This document shows positions 10,601-21,000 of a DNA stretch of 42,937 nt, in pieces. Under the pieces are notes generated by a model. It did not search any database. It was given only the letters and a program-made list of their open reading frames with translations, and was not told where the DNA came from. Numbering within the stretch: position 1 is the stretch's first letter; each line of letters starts with the position of its first letter. The DNA comes from Chromera velia (lineage: Eukaryota > Sar > Chromeraceae): the NCBI GenBank assembly GCA_018398765.1, contig JAHBMJ010000015.1, forward strand, positions 17,501 through 60,437, read 5' to 3'. The translations under genes and the position numbers were made by a program.

Positions 10601-11322
10601 GAGTAAGTGAGTGAGCAAGTAAGACAGTGAGTAAGTGAATTAGTGAGGAAAGCAAGAATGACTCAATGAGTCAGTGACTAAGTGTGTTAGTGAGTGAGTA
10701 AGTGAGCACAATTAACTATAGCAACTAATACCGCAAGCGTAGCAAGCATGTAGTTTGGGACTTGTATAACGTTGTGTTCAAACATTTTACAGACTAGTTC
10801 ACAGTCTCAGTCACAGCTAGATGATTTAAAAGAGTAAGTTGATAATAGAAGGCGTATATAATGTTTGGCTACCACATATGCTACTATGCTACTACTAGAA
10901 TGGCCAAAATATAAATGAAAGTAATTACAGCATGTGTGTCTGTATGTAAAAGACCTGTATATTAACTCCGTAAATAAAAAATAAAAATGTAAGTAAATTT
11001 AAGTGGGGAGTACTGTGATTTTTTTTTTTTATAAGCAAAAATAAGTTGTTAAAGATTTATCAGTAATGTATTGCTGTGGTTACAATTTCATTTTCTCTTT
11101 CATGTTTATTCACGTTAACACCATGTGTTAGCAAAGTCCTTGTACGTCATTAATTTTCTTATTAGCAAACGTATCTAATAGTAGAGCTCTTCTTATTTCT
11201 TCTTCTCAACGGTCTTGAAGCCCGTCCAGCCGTCTCCGGCCCTCTATGGCATTTACAGATACCGCGGCTACGTTTTTGTGCAGCCAACAACCGTGATTGA
11301 GGGTTTTGTCATGCACCGTATA
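10601..11322. other. Simple repeat tail and AT-rich intergenic DNA
   Basis: GTGA/GTAA-type tetranucleotides at about 10600-10710 continue from the minisatellite. The remainder is AT-rich with no supported gene. A short plus-strand frame from 11215 (KPVQPSPALYGIYRYRGY) reads like protein but has no ATG, splice partner or family match. Confidence 0.5.
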
Positions 11323-11720
11323 TTAATATGGGAAGGGGAACCTGTTGCATGCATGTACTACGATCATGGATGCACCTCTCGGTGCTCTCACCCTATATCT
11401 CACCCCTGGGGGCCACGGCATGTCCCGTAGGGACATTATAATACGTATAATGCCGTCTCCGCCGTCTCCGAGCACTCCCCTGCATCTCCTGCGACAAACC
11501 ACAAACCTGTCAAGCTCCCTCAAGTGATTGGAGACGAATCTCTGATACGGAGAACACCAGAAACTGAGATACACTGACTCATCACTGACTCCACGCATTT
11601 CGACTGGCTCCTCGTTGATGCCACACAACCTGGTCCCTGAAACTTCCACCGGTACGTGATGAACAAAGGCTTCATCCTCAAAACCGTCTCTCAACGTTCT
11701 GATAGTCCGCATCCAGCGTG
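11323..11720 (-). other. Protein-like open stretch of unknown origin
   Basis: About 125 codons on the minus strand read without a stop and contain ordinary mixed composition (for example VSGTRLCGINEEPVEM and DESVYLSFWCSPYQRF). This could be a decayed retroelement polyprotein piece or a divergent upstream gene. I recognise no motif with confidence. The longer frame that continues to 12054 overlaps exon 1 of the cysteine synthase-like gene and is a shadow there. Confidence 0.25.
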
Positions 11721-11854
11721 TGTTCCTTTGGGTGCTTACAGACTGGCTGAGTCTTTTCTGGCACCCTGAACTTTGCTTGGCTGAACAAGTGTGAATCTGG
11801 GAATGCATTTTTGGGGGGAAAGCTGATATATCGGACTTACGTCTCAAGGGAAAA

Positions 11855-14800
11855 ATGGAGACGGCCTGGAGTACTGCGAGTCGTGTGTGCGGCCTTTGCG
11901 CTCTCTCTGTGGGAGTGGCGACAGTCACCTGGCTTGGAATTTCCTCGGCGAGAAAGAGAGGCTCGGCAGCAAAGAGGAAGAGGAGAAGAGAAGAGGCAGG
12001 AGCAAAGTCAAAGGGAAGCTTTTGCGCACTGGTCGGAAACACTCCTTTGGTCAAACTGGAAGAGTGAGTCAGTCATGTGTTGTGCATCTAGCTGTGCATA
12101 CATACACAAAGAGCACAGCCGTGCGCGGAAGGGGCTGGTTGCATGGATGCACACACTCCTCCCTCCCCCCTGCTCCTGTGTGGGTGTGTGGGTGGGTGTG
12201 TCGGTCTTTCGGCCTGCTTTTTCTGCCCTCTCGCATTCTGTCCGCGTGTCTGCGCACCTTCTGGCCCTGCTTGCCCTCCCTCTCACGCCCTCTCACTGTC
12301 ACCGGGTCTTGCTGTCACTCCCTTCACAAACCCATACGAGTGCCAGTGCCTCTATCTCTCCTTTCTTCCTTCCTTCCTTCCTTACCCCCCCACCTGCCCC
12401 TCCAGGGTCTCGAAGGACCTGGGGATCGAATTGTTCGGGAAGGCGGAGTTCCTCAATCCGGGGGGGTCTGTGAAGGACCGCGTGGCCGTGAAGATCATCG
12501 AGGTCGCAGAGGAACAGGGCAAACTGAAAAAGGGTGAGAGAGACAGAGGATCGTGTGTGCGTTTCTTTTGTTCGTTTTTTTGCTCCTTCCCTCGATCTTT
12601 CGTTCGTCCATTAAAGCTGGTGACAGTGAAAAACAGAAGCAATAGGAAAGGTAAAGGGGCAGAAGGGGAGCGAAAAAACCTGGTCTGTTGAAGAGACGAG
12701 AGAAGAAGAATTGGTGGGTGGGCACTGCCCATCTGAGTGCACAGAAGAGCATTTCTTAGCTGCATGGAATCTCTTTGCCGAGCTCGTCTGATTGAAAAAA
12801 AGAGTTCCCTTCATGATCCTCTTTTTCTCGATCAGTCCTCATGCGACTCCCTTCAATCTTTCTCCTCAATTTGAAACCTTTCCTTCCCTCTCCCCCCACT
12901 CCACTGCAGGAGGAACCATCTTCGAGGGCACATCAGGTCTGTCTGTCTGTCTCTCTTTGGCAGAAGGAGCGTATACGAGTAGAATTTCTGAACGCTGTAT
13001 CGCTCCAGTTGAATTGACAGCATGGAAAACGGGAAAAGACGCTGCCGTATGTCTCTGAAGGTGTGATCACGTTGCACTGGCTTGAAGGAGAGAGAAGAGG
13101 AGAGAATAAGGAAGGTGCAGGGAGTCAGACTGCAGGAAAGGAATAATTGCAGACACGTCGAGAACTGCAGGGTAGATGGATTGACCGTACTGAGAAGATC
13201 AATGGATTGATGGACATTTAGACAGACAAAAAATGCGAAGGAGTCTCAGACAGGCACACCGGCAGAAAGAAGGGAGTCACACCAACACGCAGGCAGACAA
13301 CATGGAGAGCGGGGTCTTGCGGGAATGATGCTCGTCTGTAGATCCGTCTGCTCGTCTGTCGTCTGTCCAGGCATCCCTCTGGTTGCATTCCAGACAGGCA
13401 TCTCTGGTGTGTGCGTCTGTGTCGGTCTTTGTGCATGCAGGGAGTACGGGAATCAGTCTCGCTCTGGCAGGCAACTGCAAGGGATACAAGACCGTCATTT
13501 TTGTGCCTAATGATCAGGCAAAGGAGAAGGTGGGTTGCCCTCTGTCGGTCCTCTCTATGGCCACTTCCATAACGTCGCATGGCCCCTCCTCTCCAGCCCT
13601 ACCATGCATAATTTTTCCTCCTGTTTCTCTTTTCATTTCTGCTGTCTTCCATTTCTTTTTCCTGATTTTGGCCCTTTCTTCATTTGACTATGCCTCTTCC
13701 TGCTTTTTTCTCCCTCCCTCCCTTCCTGCCGGCTTTTTTGTGGTCAGTCCTGAATTCTGCTTTCTGATCGAAGGATGCACGCCATCGGCCAACGAACATG
13801 CAAACAAACAATGGAAATGTAAACAAATCACCTTGCAGATCCAAACGCTAGAGGCTATAGGTGCAGAGGTCAGTGACGGCTTTCTTTCTCTCTTCTGTGG
13901 GTTGCTTTTGTGACTTCACTTTCCAATTTTCGTAGGTGTGCGTGCGAATGTCTCGTCGAAGCTCTCCGCTCCTTCTTCCCCCCTACCTCTCCCCATGCAG
14001 CCCTTCCGCCGCCTTCCGATCTCCCTTTCAGTGGAAAATAAGTTCTTATTGTGTCTCTCGTTCTCATTGAACTCGACGTCAAAGGCCGAAGAAGGGTCCT
14101 GAATGTTGAAATTTTTGTGGGACAGAGACGAGGAATGTCGCAGTGAGTCGACGAAAGGAGTTCTCCTCTCTTAATTCGGTCTCGTGTGCGTGCGCGCAGG
14201 TTCGTCTGTGTGACACTGTGGGGATTGTGGACGAGGAACATTTTGTGAATGCAGCGAGAAGAGAGGCGCAGCGTCTAGATCCCCGAGGTGAGCTTTGTCA
14301 CAAGAAGCAAGACTTTGCTCGAACTCATACAGACGAAAGAGATGCGCTCTGCTCTCGATGTGGAAGAAACAAACATTTCAACCTGGGAAAATTTGTGGAC
14401 GTACGTACGAGACATCCAACCGAGACTCCGTTGTCATGTATCCTTTTGGCCATGCACCCCCTCTGCAGGTGAGGGTATCGCTCTGTTCTCCAATCAATTC
14501 GAGAACCTTGCCAACTGCCTCGCTCACATAGAGGGCACAGGTGAGGTCCTTGCGTGCGTCAGGAATTTTTTAAAAAAACCTTGCCAACAGGTGCTGCGGG
14601 TTGAATGCGGTTTAGCGTCCGGCGAGAGGGCTGTCAGACTTTGCCTTTTGGGGGAAAGGGGAGAAGGAGTGAGGGGCGAGACGCTTCATATGTGTGACTT
14701 GCAGAGTGGGCGCACTTGCATGGTTTCTTTGTTGGCTGGTTATTGGTTGGTGGCTTTGTTGGAAAGAGACGGTGCGGAGAATTTATGTGTTTTCTCTTCG

Positions 14801-15375
14801 TCTCGTGTCGTCTCTTCAGACCTCTTTTTTCTCCTCGTAGCGGATTTCTTGATGCCGTGCTTCATCCCAATGCAAATGGCTGGATGAGACTGAACTGCAC
14901 CACTCATGCTTGAAGCACAATAGTACCACAGTGCAACCACTTCCATAACCAGCATGATGACTGTACCACTACTACTCTTGGAGCTTCACTGTTTCTCTAT
15001 GTCACCATCCCAAAGCATACATGCAGGGGAAGAGATCTGGGAGCAGACCGGTGGAGATGTTGACTTTTTTGTGTCAGGCGCGGGGACGGGGGGCACCATA
15101 GCTGGGGTTGCGTTGTGTCTGAAAAAGAAGAAGATGAAATCCAGCGAGCGGGTTGCGACAGTGCGCGGCGGTTGGTTCAAGAGAGTCTTTGGGGGTTGGA
15201 AGAAGAAGGAGTCGGCAGAGGGGCAGAAGAAGAAGGTGAACGACGACGTTGGTGTGATCCTCTCCGATCCTCAGGGAAGCGCTCTGGCAGGCAGGGTGCG
15301 CACAGGCACTCTATTCAACCCTTGGGACAAGGAGGGACACAGGTCGGTCAGGTGTGGATGAGAAAGTGTGAGAGA

Positions 15376-15414
<39 letters not shown>

Positions 15415-17015
15415 TGGGTGTTTGAGTCTTCGGGTGTTCGTTTGAGTGAATGAGTGAGTGAGTGAGTCAGTGAGCGAGCGAGTGAGTAAATGAATATGAG
15501 TGAGCGAATGTGGGTGACAGAATGTGAGTATGTGTTGGTGCACACCTACGCAGATATTCATGTTCATCTACCTGTCTGCCTGTCTGTCTGCTTCCTCCCT
15601 TCAGAAAAAGAATCTCCGTAGACACAATTGTCGAAGGTATCGGGTTGAATCGTCTAACTGCCAATTTTCAAGTCAGCACGTTCAGCTAGAGGCGTGCTAG
15701 GCGGAGGCTATGCTGAAAGGAATGAGGGCATCCATCCGGGGGAGGCAACGTAGATTTCTGTCGTCTGACTGGCTTTACTTGTCTTTTCGCTTGTGCATGC
15801 ACCTCTCTTCCTTGGAAGAAAATTTACATAGAGTGGGACGACGGTTTTTTCTTCCCCTGTCTTGGCATGCTTGTCGCCTATGCATTTCTGTGTTCATCTG
15901 TCTCTTAGTGGCGATTTGACCCGACTCGTACCCCCATTGCAAGGCAAAGCGCATCCATCGCTTCGTGTGATGTGAGCCTCTGTTCTCCGTTCCTGCTTTC
16001 ATCTGTCAAGGTGTACATGCGTGAATGTATATTAGTGTGGGTGCATGCATTCGTGTGTTTGCGAGAGTGCAGCTAGGACTTCCTCTGATTGACCATGCCT
16101 TCAGCGTCTCTGACAGGGAAGCCGTGGCCATCTCGCGATACTTGGTCGGTCCGTGCATTCATCTCTTCATTCTCTTCTGCCCATATACTTCCCTTCTCGT
16201 CGTCTTCGTGAAGTGCCATCTCAGGGTGGTTGAACTGACCTCATTGTGTATTCCTTCGTTCGCATATGAGAATGAGAAAGGGGAAGTGTCTCTTGAAAGC
16301 TCTTTTTCGATCTTGTCCTTTTCCCGCGAGTGGGGGCTCTATCCTTGCTCTTTTTCACCACTGCATGCGCCAGGCCTGTTTGTCCGTCTGACTGGCTGTC
16401 GGCCAGTAGAGTTCCTCAGCCAGTCCGTCAGTCAGTCAGTCAGTCAGTCAGTGAGTCAGTCAGTCAGTCAGTCAGTCAGTCAGTCAGTCTGCTTCCATCC
16501 ATTTAGGGCTTACGTTTGTTCTCCACCCACTCATTTCTTCTTTCTCGTAAAAAGACTCAAACGGTACATGCTTGCAGGTCTTGAAGGAGGGCCTCTTCCT
16601 CGGTTCCTCTGCAGCTGTGAACGTGGCTGCTGTTGTGAAGGGAGTGAAGACAGGGGTGATTCCCCCAGGGTCCAGAGTGGTGACGATTTTGTGTGACTCG
16701 GGGGTGAGGCACCTGTCCAAGCTCTACAGCGTTCCCTTTCTGCAAAGTCGGAAGGACGCTATTTGGCCGGTGCAACCTGTCTCCTCTTCATCATCTTCGT
16801 CTTCCGGAGCGCAGCCTCGAGCCAGTGTCAGTGTCGGACTGGAAACACAAAGAGAGTCGCAGTCGCAAACGGCAGTAAAGCCTGTGAGCAATGAAAAGGT
16901 GGCTGCGGTTGCACACAACAGAAAAGCAGACAAGGAGGCAAGCGACGTAGACTCCTTGCAGCATTTGTTGGAAACGCCTCTTTTTGATTTAGTGGAAGGT
17001 ACCGACAGGTGCTAG
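11855..17015 (+). CDS. Membrane-anchored cysteine synthase/CBS-like PLP enzyme
   Basis: Eleven exons: 11855-12063, 12406-12533, 12910-12936, 13441-13529, 13839-13868, 14200-14287, 14469-14540, 15027-15342, 15605-15671, 16073-16144 and 16578-17015. All introns are GT-AG with agreeing phases; 1536 nt gives 511 residues. It belongs to the fold-type II PLP enzymes that make cysteine or cystathionine from activated serine. Visible blocks are LVGNTPLVKLE (59-69), NPGGSVKDR with the PLP lysine at about 93, GTSGSTG (119-125), and SGAGTGGTIAGV for phosphate binding. The loop NQFENLANCLAHIEGTG and TIVEGIGLNRLTANF resemble the fungal outer-mitochondrial-membrane cysteine synthase-like proteins (yeast YGR012W type). 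A hydrophobic segment at 11-32 followed by a basic stretch fits an N-terminal anchor. Oddities are a Lys-rich insert in exon 8 and a Ser/Gln-rich tail of about 90 residues. Substrate choice cannot be read from sequence. Confidence 0.88.
15378..15412. repeat. GT microsatellite in intron 8 of the PLP enzyme gene
   Basis: A run of GT dinucleotides starts about 35 bp after the exon 8 donor. GAGT tetranucleotides follow at 15445-15490. Confidence 0.9.
16416..16490. repeat. CAGT tetranucleotide repeat in intron 10
   Basis: About 16 copies of CAGT lie about 90 bp before the last exon of the PLP enzyme gene. Confidence 0.9.
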
Positions 17016-17027
17016 TAGCACTGAAAG

Positions 17028-17085
17028 ATCATCATCATCATACGCCGTCGCCATCAGCCAATTTCTAGGCGTCTAGCGTTTGGCG
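17028..17085 (-). repeat. 3' tail fragment of the RTE-like LINE
   Basis: The sequence ATCATCATCATACGCC, then a GTCGCCATCAGCC-like stretch and GGCGTCTAGCGTTTGGC, matches 34617-34679, the 3' end of the decayed LINE there. On the minus strand it ends in an (ATG)n tail. Only the last 60 bp or so of the element is present, and it begins 12 bp after the stop codon of the PLP enzyme gene. Confidence 0.75.
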
Positions 17086-17097
17086 GCAACGCACGAG

Positions 17098-17350
17098 GCT
17101 AGGCGCCGCACATAAAAAAAAAGAAAAAAAAAATAGGCGTCCTCAACCTTTTTTTTTCTTTTTTTTTTTTAGGTCAACAGTTAGGTTCACATTTTGTGTG
17201 GAAAAGTAAGTTTCAGAGTCGAAAGTGATTCTTTTCCTTTTGGAGGCACTTGAAATAAAAAAATAAAAAAAAAAGAAAAAAAATAGGCCTTCCCAACTTT
17301 TTTTTTTCTTCAAGTTTTTTTTTTTCTATGTGTAGCGCCTAGGCACGAGG
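17098..17350. repeat. Imperfect inverted repeat with A and T homopolymers
   Basis: The left arm (about 17098-17130) has CTAGGCGCCGCACATA followed by A-rich DNA. The right arm (about 17313-17345) is T-rich followed by TATGTGTAGCGCCTAG, its near reverse complement. Between them, two blocks of the form AAAAAATAGGCNTNC...T-run are direct repeats (about 17120-17172 and 17277-17325). A fold-back structure is possible. Confidence 0.65.
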
Positions 17351-17568
17351 CAGTTTAGTTTTTTTTTACGACAGCATTCTACCTTTCTAATAACGCTGCT
17401 AGTGACGCTAAAAAATCATTTTAATTCTAACTTTTATTCCTAGTCACTTTTTGAAAAAAGGATCGGTTACAGCGTCTCGTGCAGCGTGCTAGAGTCTTAC
17501 GCGGTTTCATAAATCATATTTGAGCTTTAATATGGCCAGAATGAACTGAATTATACAATGAATTGAAC
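17351..17568. other. AT-rich DNA without a gene
   Basis: Nothing recognisable is seen between the poly-A/T inverted repeat and the first ATCA run. Confidence 0.5.
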
Positions 17569-17696
17569 ATATCAATCAATCAATCAATCAATCAATTAAT
17601 TGACTGTTTTTACGCTCTGGCTTTACCTAGCTAGTTTCAGAGCTATACTATAGTAGCTCTTATTTGAAGCTCAACTATATAGAAGTTTAGCTGACA

Positions 17697-17727
<31 letters not shown>

Positions 17728-17728
17728 A
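17569..17728. repeat. Facing ATCA and GATT runs
   Basis: A plus-strand ATCA run (17571-17597) and its reverse complement, a GATT run (17697-17727), face each other across about 100 bp. The right run is the natural 3' tail of the LINE at 17774-20371. The left run could be the tail of a second insertion in the opposite direction. Confidence 0.8.
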
Positions 17729-20371
17729 TGTTCCGCCCTAAGGCCTTCCCGCTATGTCTATCTGTCGCCAGAGCTAGCAGGGCGGGGCGTTCCCCAGCCT
17801 AAGCTGAGGTATCAGACCCCGCCCTCGGGGCCCGCCAGAGTCTGTTGCCCTGGCCGCTGCTGCATGATTATTCGTTGTTCGAGCCACGGCTCTGGATCCG
17901 CGTTGGCTTTCCGGCCTGAAAATCGATCTGAAACGGCATGTGATTTGGGCTTCCTCGCTCTTTTTGTTTGCTTTATCAATCTTCTTCTGCGGCTCCCTCC
18001 TTCCCCACCCTAACGCTCCTTCGGTCGTCTCTAAGTTATCAATTGTCTCCTCATATTCTTTTGTTAGTCTCTCGATCGCCCGCTGCCTTCCGGTGATTCC
18101 TGCATGTCTGGCCGCCAGAGCGTCTCCCTCTATGTGTCCGTACCATCCTGGACACTCCTCAAACACCCTCCGTCTGAATAACGTCCATCCCAAAAACTCA
18201 TCCACTCCGGCATGACATTCATTCAACAGAAAACAGAAAAGCGTCGAGTTGTCCCTTTTTCCCTCTTCTCTGTTGAGCCCTTCTCTTTCTGTGGCTGCCT
18301 TTCTGGCTCTTTCTTCCATCTTGCTGTCCCATTTCCCTTCTATCTTTCTGAACATTTCTGCTCTCTCTCTGTCAAAAACAGGACATTCTGTCACCAAATG
18401 GATTTCATCTTCCACCACCTCGATTCCCAACCACCCTCGACAGAACTGGCACATCCTTTTCTGTAACGGCACCTTCTCTCCCCCCCTTACCGGAATTTTT
18501 CCCTGAGTCGCAGCCACAGCCCTGTCTCCCACCCTGCATGCTGCTCTCCTCCTGTGTTCTGATCGCGGCGCCACTCTCGTATAGCAAAAAGGGGCTCTCC
18601 CTATTCTCTCTCTGTCTATTTTCATTGTCGAGCCAACCTTTCTACCTGCTCTGTCTTCAAACAAAGAAAGGTGGAGACGGTTTCCGTTTGAGACCTTTCT
18701 GTGCACGTCAGCCATCATCACTCCTGTCAGTTCTGCCTTCTCCTGACTGCTCTTCTCTCTTATGTTTCTTTCTATTCTATGTGCAAACGCCTCTCTCTTC
18801 TTCTCGTCTAGCTCATTTTTTGTTCTCTTCAGCAGCCATCTCTCTATCCCGTCCACTCTCTCGTTGACTACCTGTGTTCCTCTCTGCCCTACGCTTCCTT
18901 TTAGTCTTTCTCTTGCAAAAGGGTGCATTCCTCTGTCTGTGTAGAGTGCCTGTGCACATTGTTTCAGATGAGGGAAAAGATGAAAAGGATGCATTCCTCT
19001 CCCCCCTCCCATTTCGTTCTCTATCCCCTCTCTCAGGCATGTAAGGATTGCCTGCCCTACCGCTTCGTTTCTTCTCTCCTTTAAAGCCTTCCCTGCCCAC
19101 CGGATCGTTCTGGAAGCCACTTCGAGATCAATCGGAATGAAACCTCCTTCCATCATCAGCGTGTCACAATTCTCTTTCTTTCTCAAACGCAAAACAAACC
19201 TGACAAATCTCCTTTGCTTCTCGTCGAATTCTGCATACGCGCTATCTGGGCATGCATGGATTTCGCATCCATACAACCATACGGCGCGCACTGTCTGTTT
19301 AAATATATTGAAGCAATCAGCGGGTGGAATCCCTCCCTCCCTTCCTATCTTCCCCATCAGTCCCTGCATGCATCTCTCTGCTTTGATTGACCGTGCTTTC
19401 ATCATGGTTTCTAGGTTGCAGTCGGCGGATAGGACTAGTCCCAGGTAGGGTTGCTCTCTTGCTTCTTTCATCACTATCTCCCCCAGTCTAACTTCTTCTT
19501 TCTCTCTTGATGCGATACGGCCAAACCGGACCAATCTCGACTTGTCAGAGAATAGAAGACGGAGAGGTTCTGCAAAGGCTACAAGGTTCGAAAGAAGAAG
19601 GTTCAACTGTCTATCTGAGGATTCGAGGAGTGTTGTGTCATCTGCAAACAGAGGGGCAAGGAAATCGACCCACCTCCCGTTTTCTCCTGCCGGCACCTTT
19701 GGCCTCTGTCTGTCGGTCTGTCGTCTCTGTCCTCTCCTCTTTCCTACTTCCTCTGGCAAGTCATGTGTGTACACAGAGTAAAGGGAAGGGCCGCTCGGGC
19801 CTCCTTGCTTGAGTCCTTTGTCTTCCGGGTACCACATGCTCGTTCCCTTCACCCGTGCCCTCACTTTTTCCAGAGAGGCCTCAACCCATCTGATCAGGCC
19901 TTCCTCCACCCCTGCCTTTCTCAATTTCTCTTTTAACTTTTCAAGCCTCACTTCGTCGAAAGCCCGTGTGAAGTCAACAAAAGCAACACTGAGCACTTCC
20001 ATTCGAGCAATAATGAACAGCAAAAGAAAAATTGCATCGTATGTGCCTGTCTTTCTCTTGTATGCGAACTGCCATGGCGTCTGTCTGGCTTCCTTTTCCA
20101 CCTTTGTTCTCATGATCATGTCCCCCCATTTCGCATCTGCTACCACCAGGTGCACTCCCCTCCATCCCCCAAGTAGTGCGAGTGACTTACCCGGTTTTGG
20201 AAGGGCCGTCACCAGCAAGTCATTCCACCCTTTCGGCCACCAACCAAAACGATATGCAACATTAATTAACAAAACATACAACAGAGTGAATGTAATTAAG
20301 CATATAGTACATGATTGAAACTGTTTTTCAGACACTATACAATTTAATAATAATACAACTATTGATCTCAA
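17729..20371 (-). mobile_element. 5'-truncated LINE with an intact long frame
   Basis: The element contains a reverse transcriptase frame (17774-20371), a short 3' untranslated stretch of about 45 bp and an (ATCA)n tail at 17697-17727. No endonuclease domain precedes the RT, and the DNA beyond about 20260 is AT-rich and unlike the element, so it was cut short at the 5' end. The 5' junction is not exact. I could not identify flanking duplications with certainty. Confidence 0.8.
17774..20371 (-). CDS. LINE reverse transcriptase, 5' truncated
   Basis: The frame is open for 865 codons, but the first 30-40 residues are probably host DNA read through. RT blocks appear in order: LVTALPKPGKS and WRGVHLV (fingers) near 52-72, motif A SVAFVDFTRAFDEV near 128-141, motif B GLKQGGPSGPSLYSVY, and motif C LFADDTTLL near 238-246. 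Both catalytic aspartate sites are present. A C-terminal cysteine/histidine cluster (CQFCRGW...HLVTEC, about 640-665) is the zinc-knuckle-like motif common after RT in many LINEs. No endonuclease or RNase H is seen. The absence of stops or frameshifts over 2.6 kb indicates a recent insertion. The clade is not resolved (jockey/CR1/Tad-like RT is possible). Confidence 0.85.
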   Translation of the reverse strand: MRSIVVLLLNCIVSEKQFQSCTICLITFTLLYVLLINVAYRFGWWPKGWNDLLVTALPKPGKSLALLGGWRGVHLVVADAKWGDMIMRTKVEKEARQTPWQFAYKRKTGTYDAIFLLLFIIARMEVLSVAFVDFTRAFDEVRLEKLKEKLRKAGVEEGLIRWVEASLEKVRARVKGTSMWYPEDKGLKQGGPSGPSLYSVYTHDLPEEVGKRRGQRRQTDRQRPKVPAGENGRWVDFLAPLFADDTTLLESSDRQLNLLLSNLVAFAEPLRLLFSDKSRLVRFGRIASREKEEVRLGEIVMKEAREQPYLGLVLSADCNLETMMKARSIKAERCMQGLMGKIGREGGIPPADCFNIFKQTVRAVWLYGCEIHACPDSAYAEFDEKQRRFVRFVLRLRKKENCDTLMMEGGFIPIDLEVASRTIRWAGKALKERRNEAVGQAILTCLREGIENEMGGGRGMHPFHLFPHLKQCAQALYTDRGMHPFARERLKGSVGQRGTQVVNERVDGIERWLLKRTKNELDEKKREAFAHRIERNIREKSSQEKAELTGVMMADVHRKVSNGNRLHLSLFEDRAGRKVGSTMKIDRERIGRAPFCYTRVAPRSEHRRRAACRVGDRAVAATQGKIPVRGGEKVPLQKRMCQFCRGWLGIEVVEDEIHLVTECPVFDRERAEMFRKIEGKWDSKMEERARKAATEREGLNREEGKRDNSTLFCFLLNECHAGVDEFLGWTLFRRRVFEECPGWYGHIEGDALAARHAGITGRQRAIERLTKEYEETIDNLETTEGALGWGRREPQKKIDKANKKSEEAQITCRFRSIFRPESQRGSRAVARTTNNHAAAARATDSGGPRGRGLIPQLRLGNAPPC

Positions 20372-21000
20372 AAAAATAAAACTTGAAGAAGAAAATATTG
20401 AAAACTATAGATTGGAGAGAACAGTTTTGATCAAATAGTATACTGTTTTGGACAGAACAGTTTTGATCGAATGGTATACTGTTTTAAAATAGCACTATTC
20501 TGACCTAGATTCTGATGGGCAAAAAGAGAAGCCTATAGAGAGAAGCTCACCCAGAGAGAACGCCACAGTGTATATATATCAACGTATAGACACTGGCTCT
20601 TAGAGTCAGAACCTATATAGTCCAGAACACAAATCTATCAATAAAAGTACCCACATTGGTCTCACAAAAATATTCGAAACAATCTTCTTGGTGATTCACT
20701 ACAAATGAGGAACAAGACTTTCCACGCCTAGTTCCACGCACGTCCCCGTATCAATCATTTCATTCATTCATGCAGGTACTCCAATGCATTCATTTTGTAT
20801 TCTACCAAACATTCACTCCTTCATCCTACTACTAAGGCATTCATCAACGTGTGGATTCAATCATTGATCCTGAGAGTAGCACTCACCGGACTCATCTCGC
20901 TGGGCTGCACACAGATCCATATCCCGGTCTGCTCTTGCCGTTCCCTTTTGTCTCTCTCACCGTCTTGACTCTTAAACATACAACTTGATCTCAATTGATA
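20372..21000. other. AT-rich intergenic DNA, possible old LTR
   Basis: A 36 bp tandem pair, GAACAGTTTTGATC...TATACTGTTTT, lies at 20419-20450 and 20455-20486. Next comes a stretch with TATATATA (about 20572), AATAAAAG (about 20640) and no coding potential. This is reminiscent of the promoter and polyadenylation part of an LTR, but no partner repeat is in the window. Confidence 0.4.

Noticed and set aside
9213..10640. CRISPR-like array of repeats and spacers
   Set aside because: Units vary in length and sequence, linkers are related to each other rather than unique, and the context is eukaryotic. It is a minisatellite.
11720..12054. 5' part of the minus-strand frame 11323-12054
   Set aside because: It overlaps exon 1 of the PLP enzyme gene, where the plus strand has a firm reading; only the part below 11720 was kept, as uncertain.
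15296..15361. Earlier donor GTGCGC at 15296 in exon 8 of the PLP enzyme gene
   Set aside because: The longer exon to 15342 restores the conserved path into TIVEGIGLNRLTANF with correct phase 2 joining; the shorter one breaks the phase.
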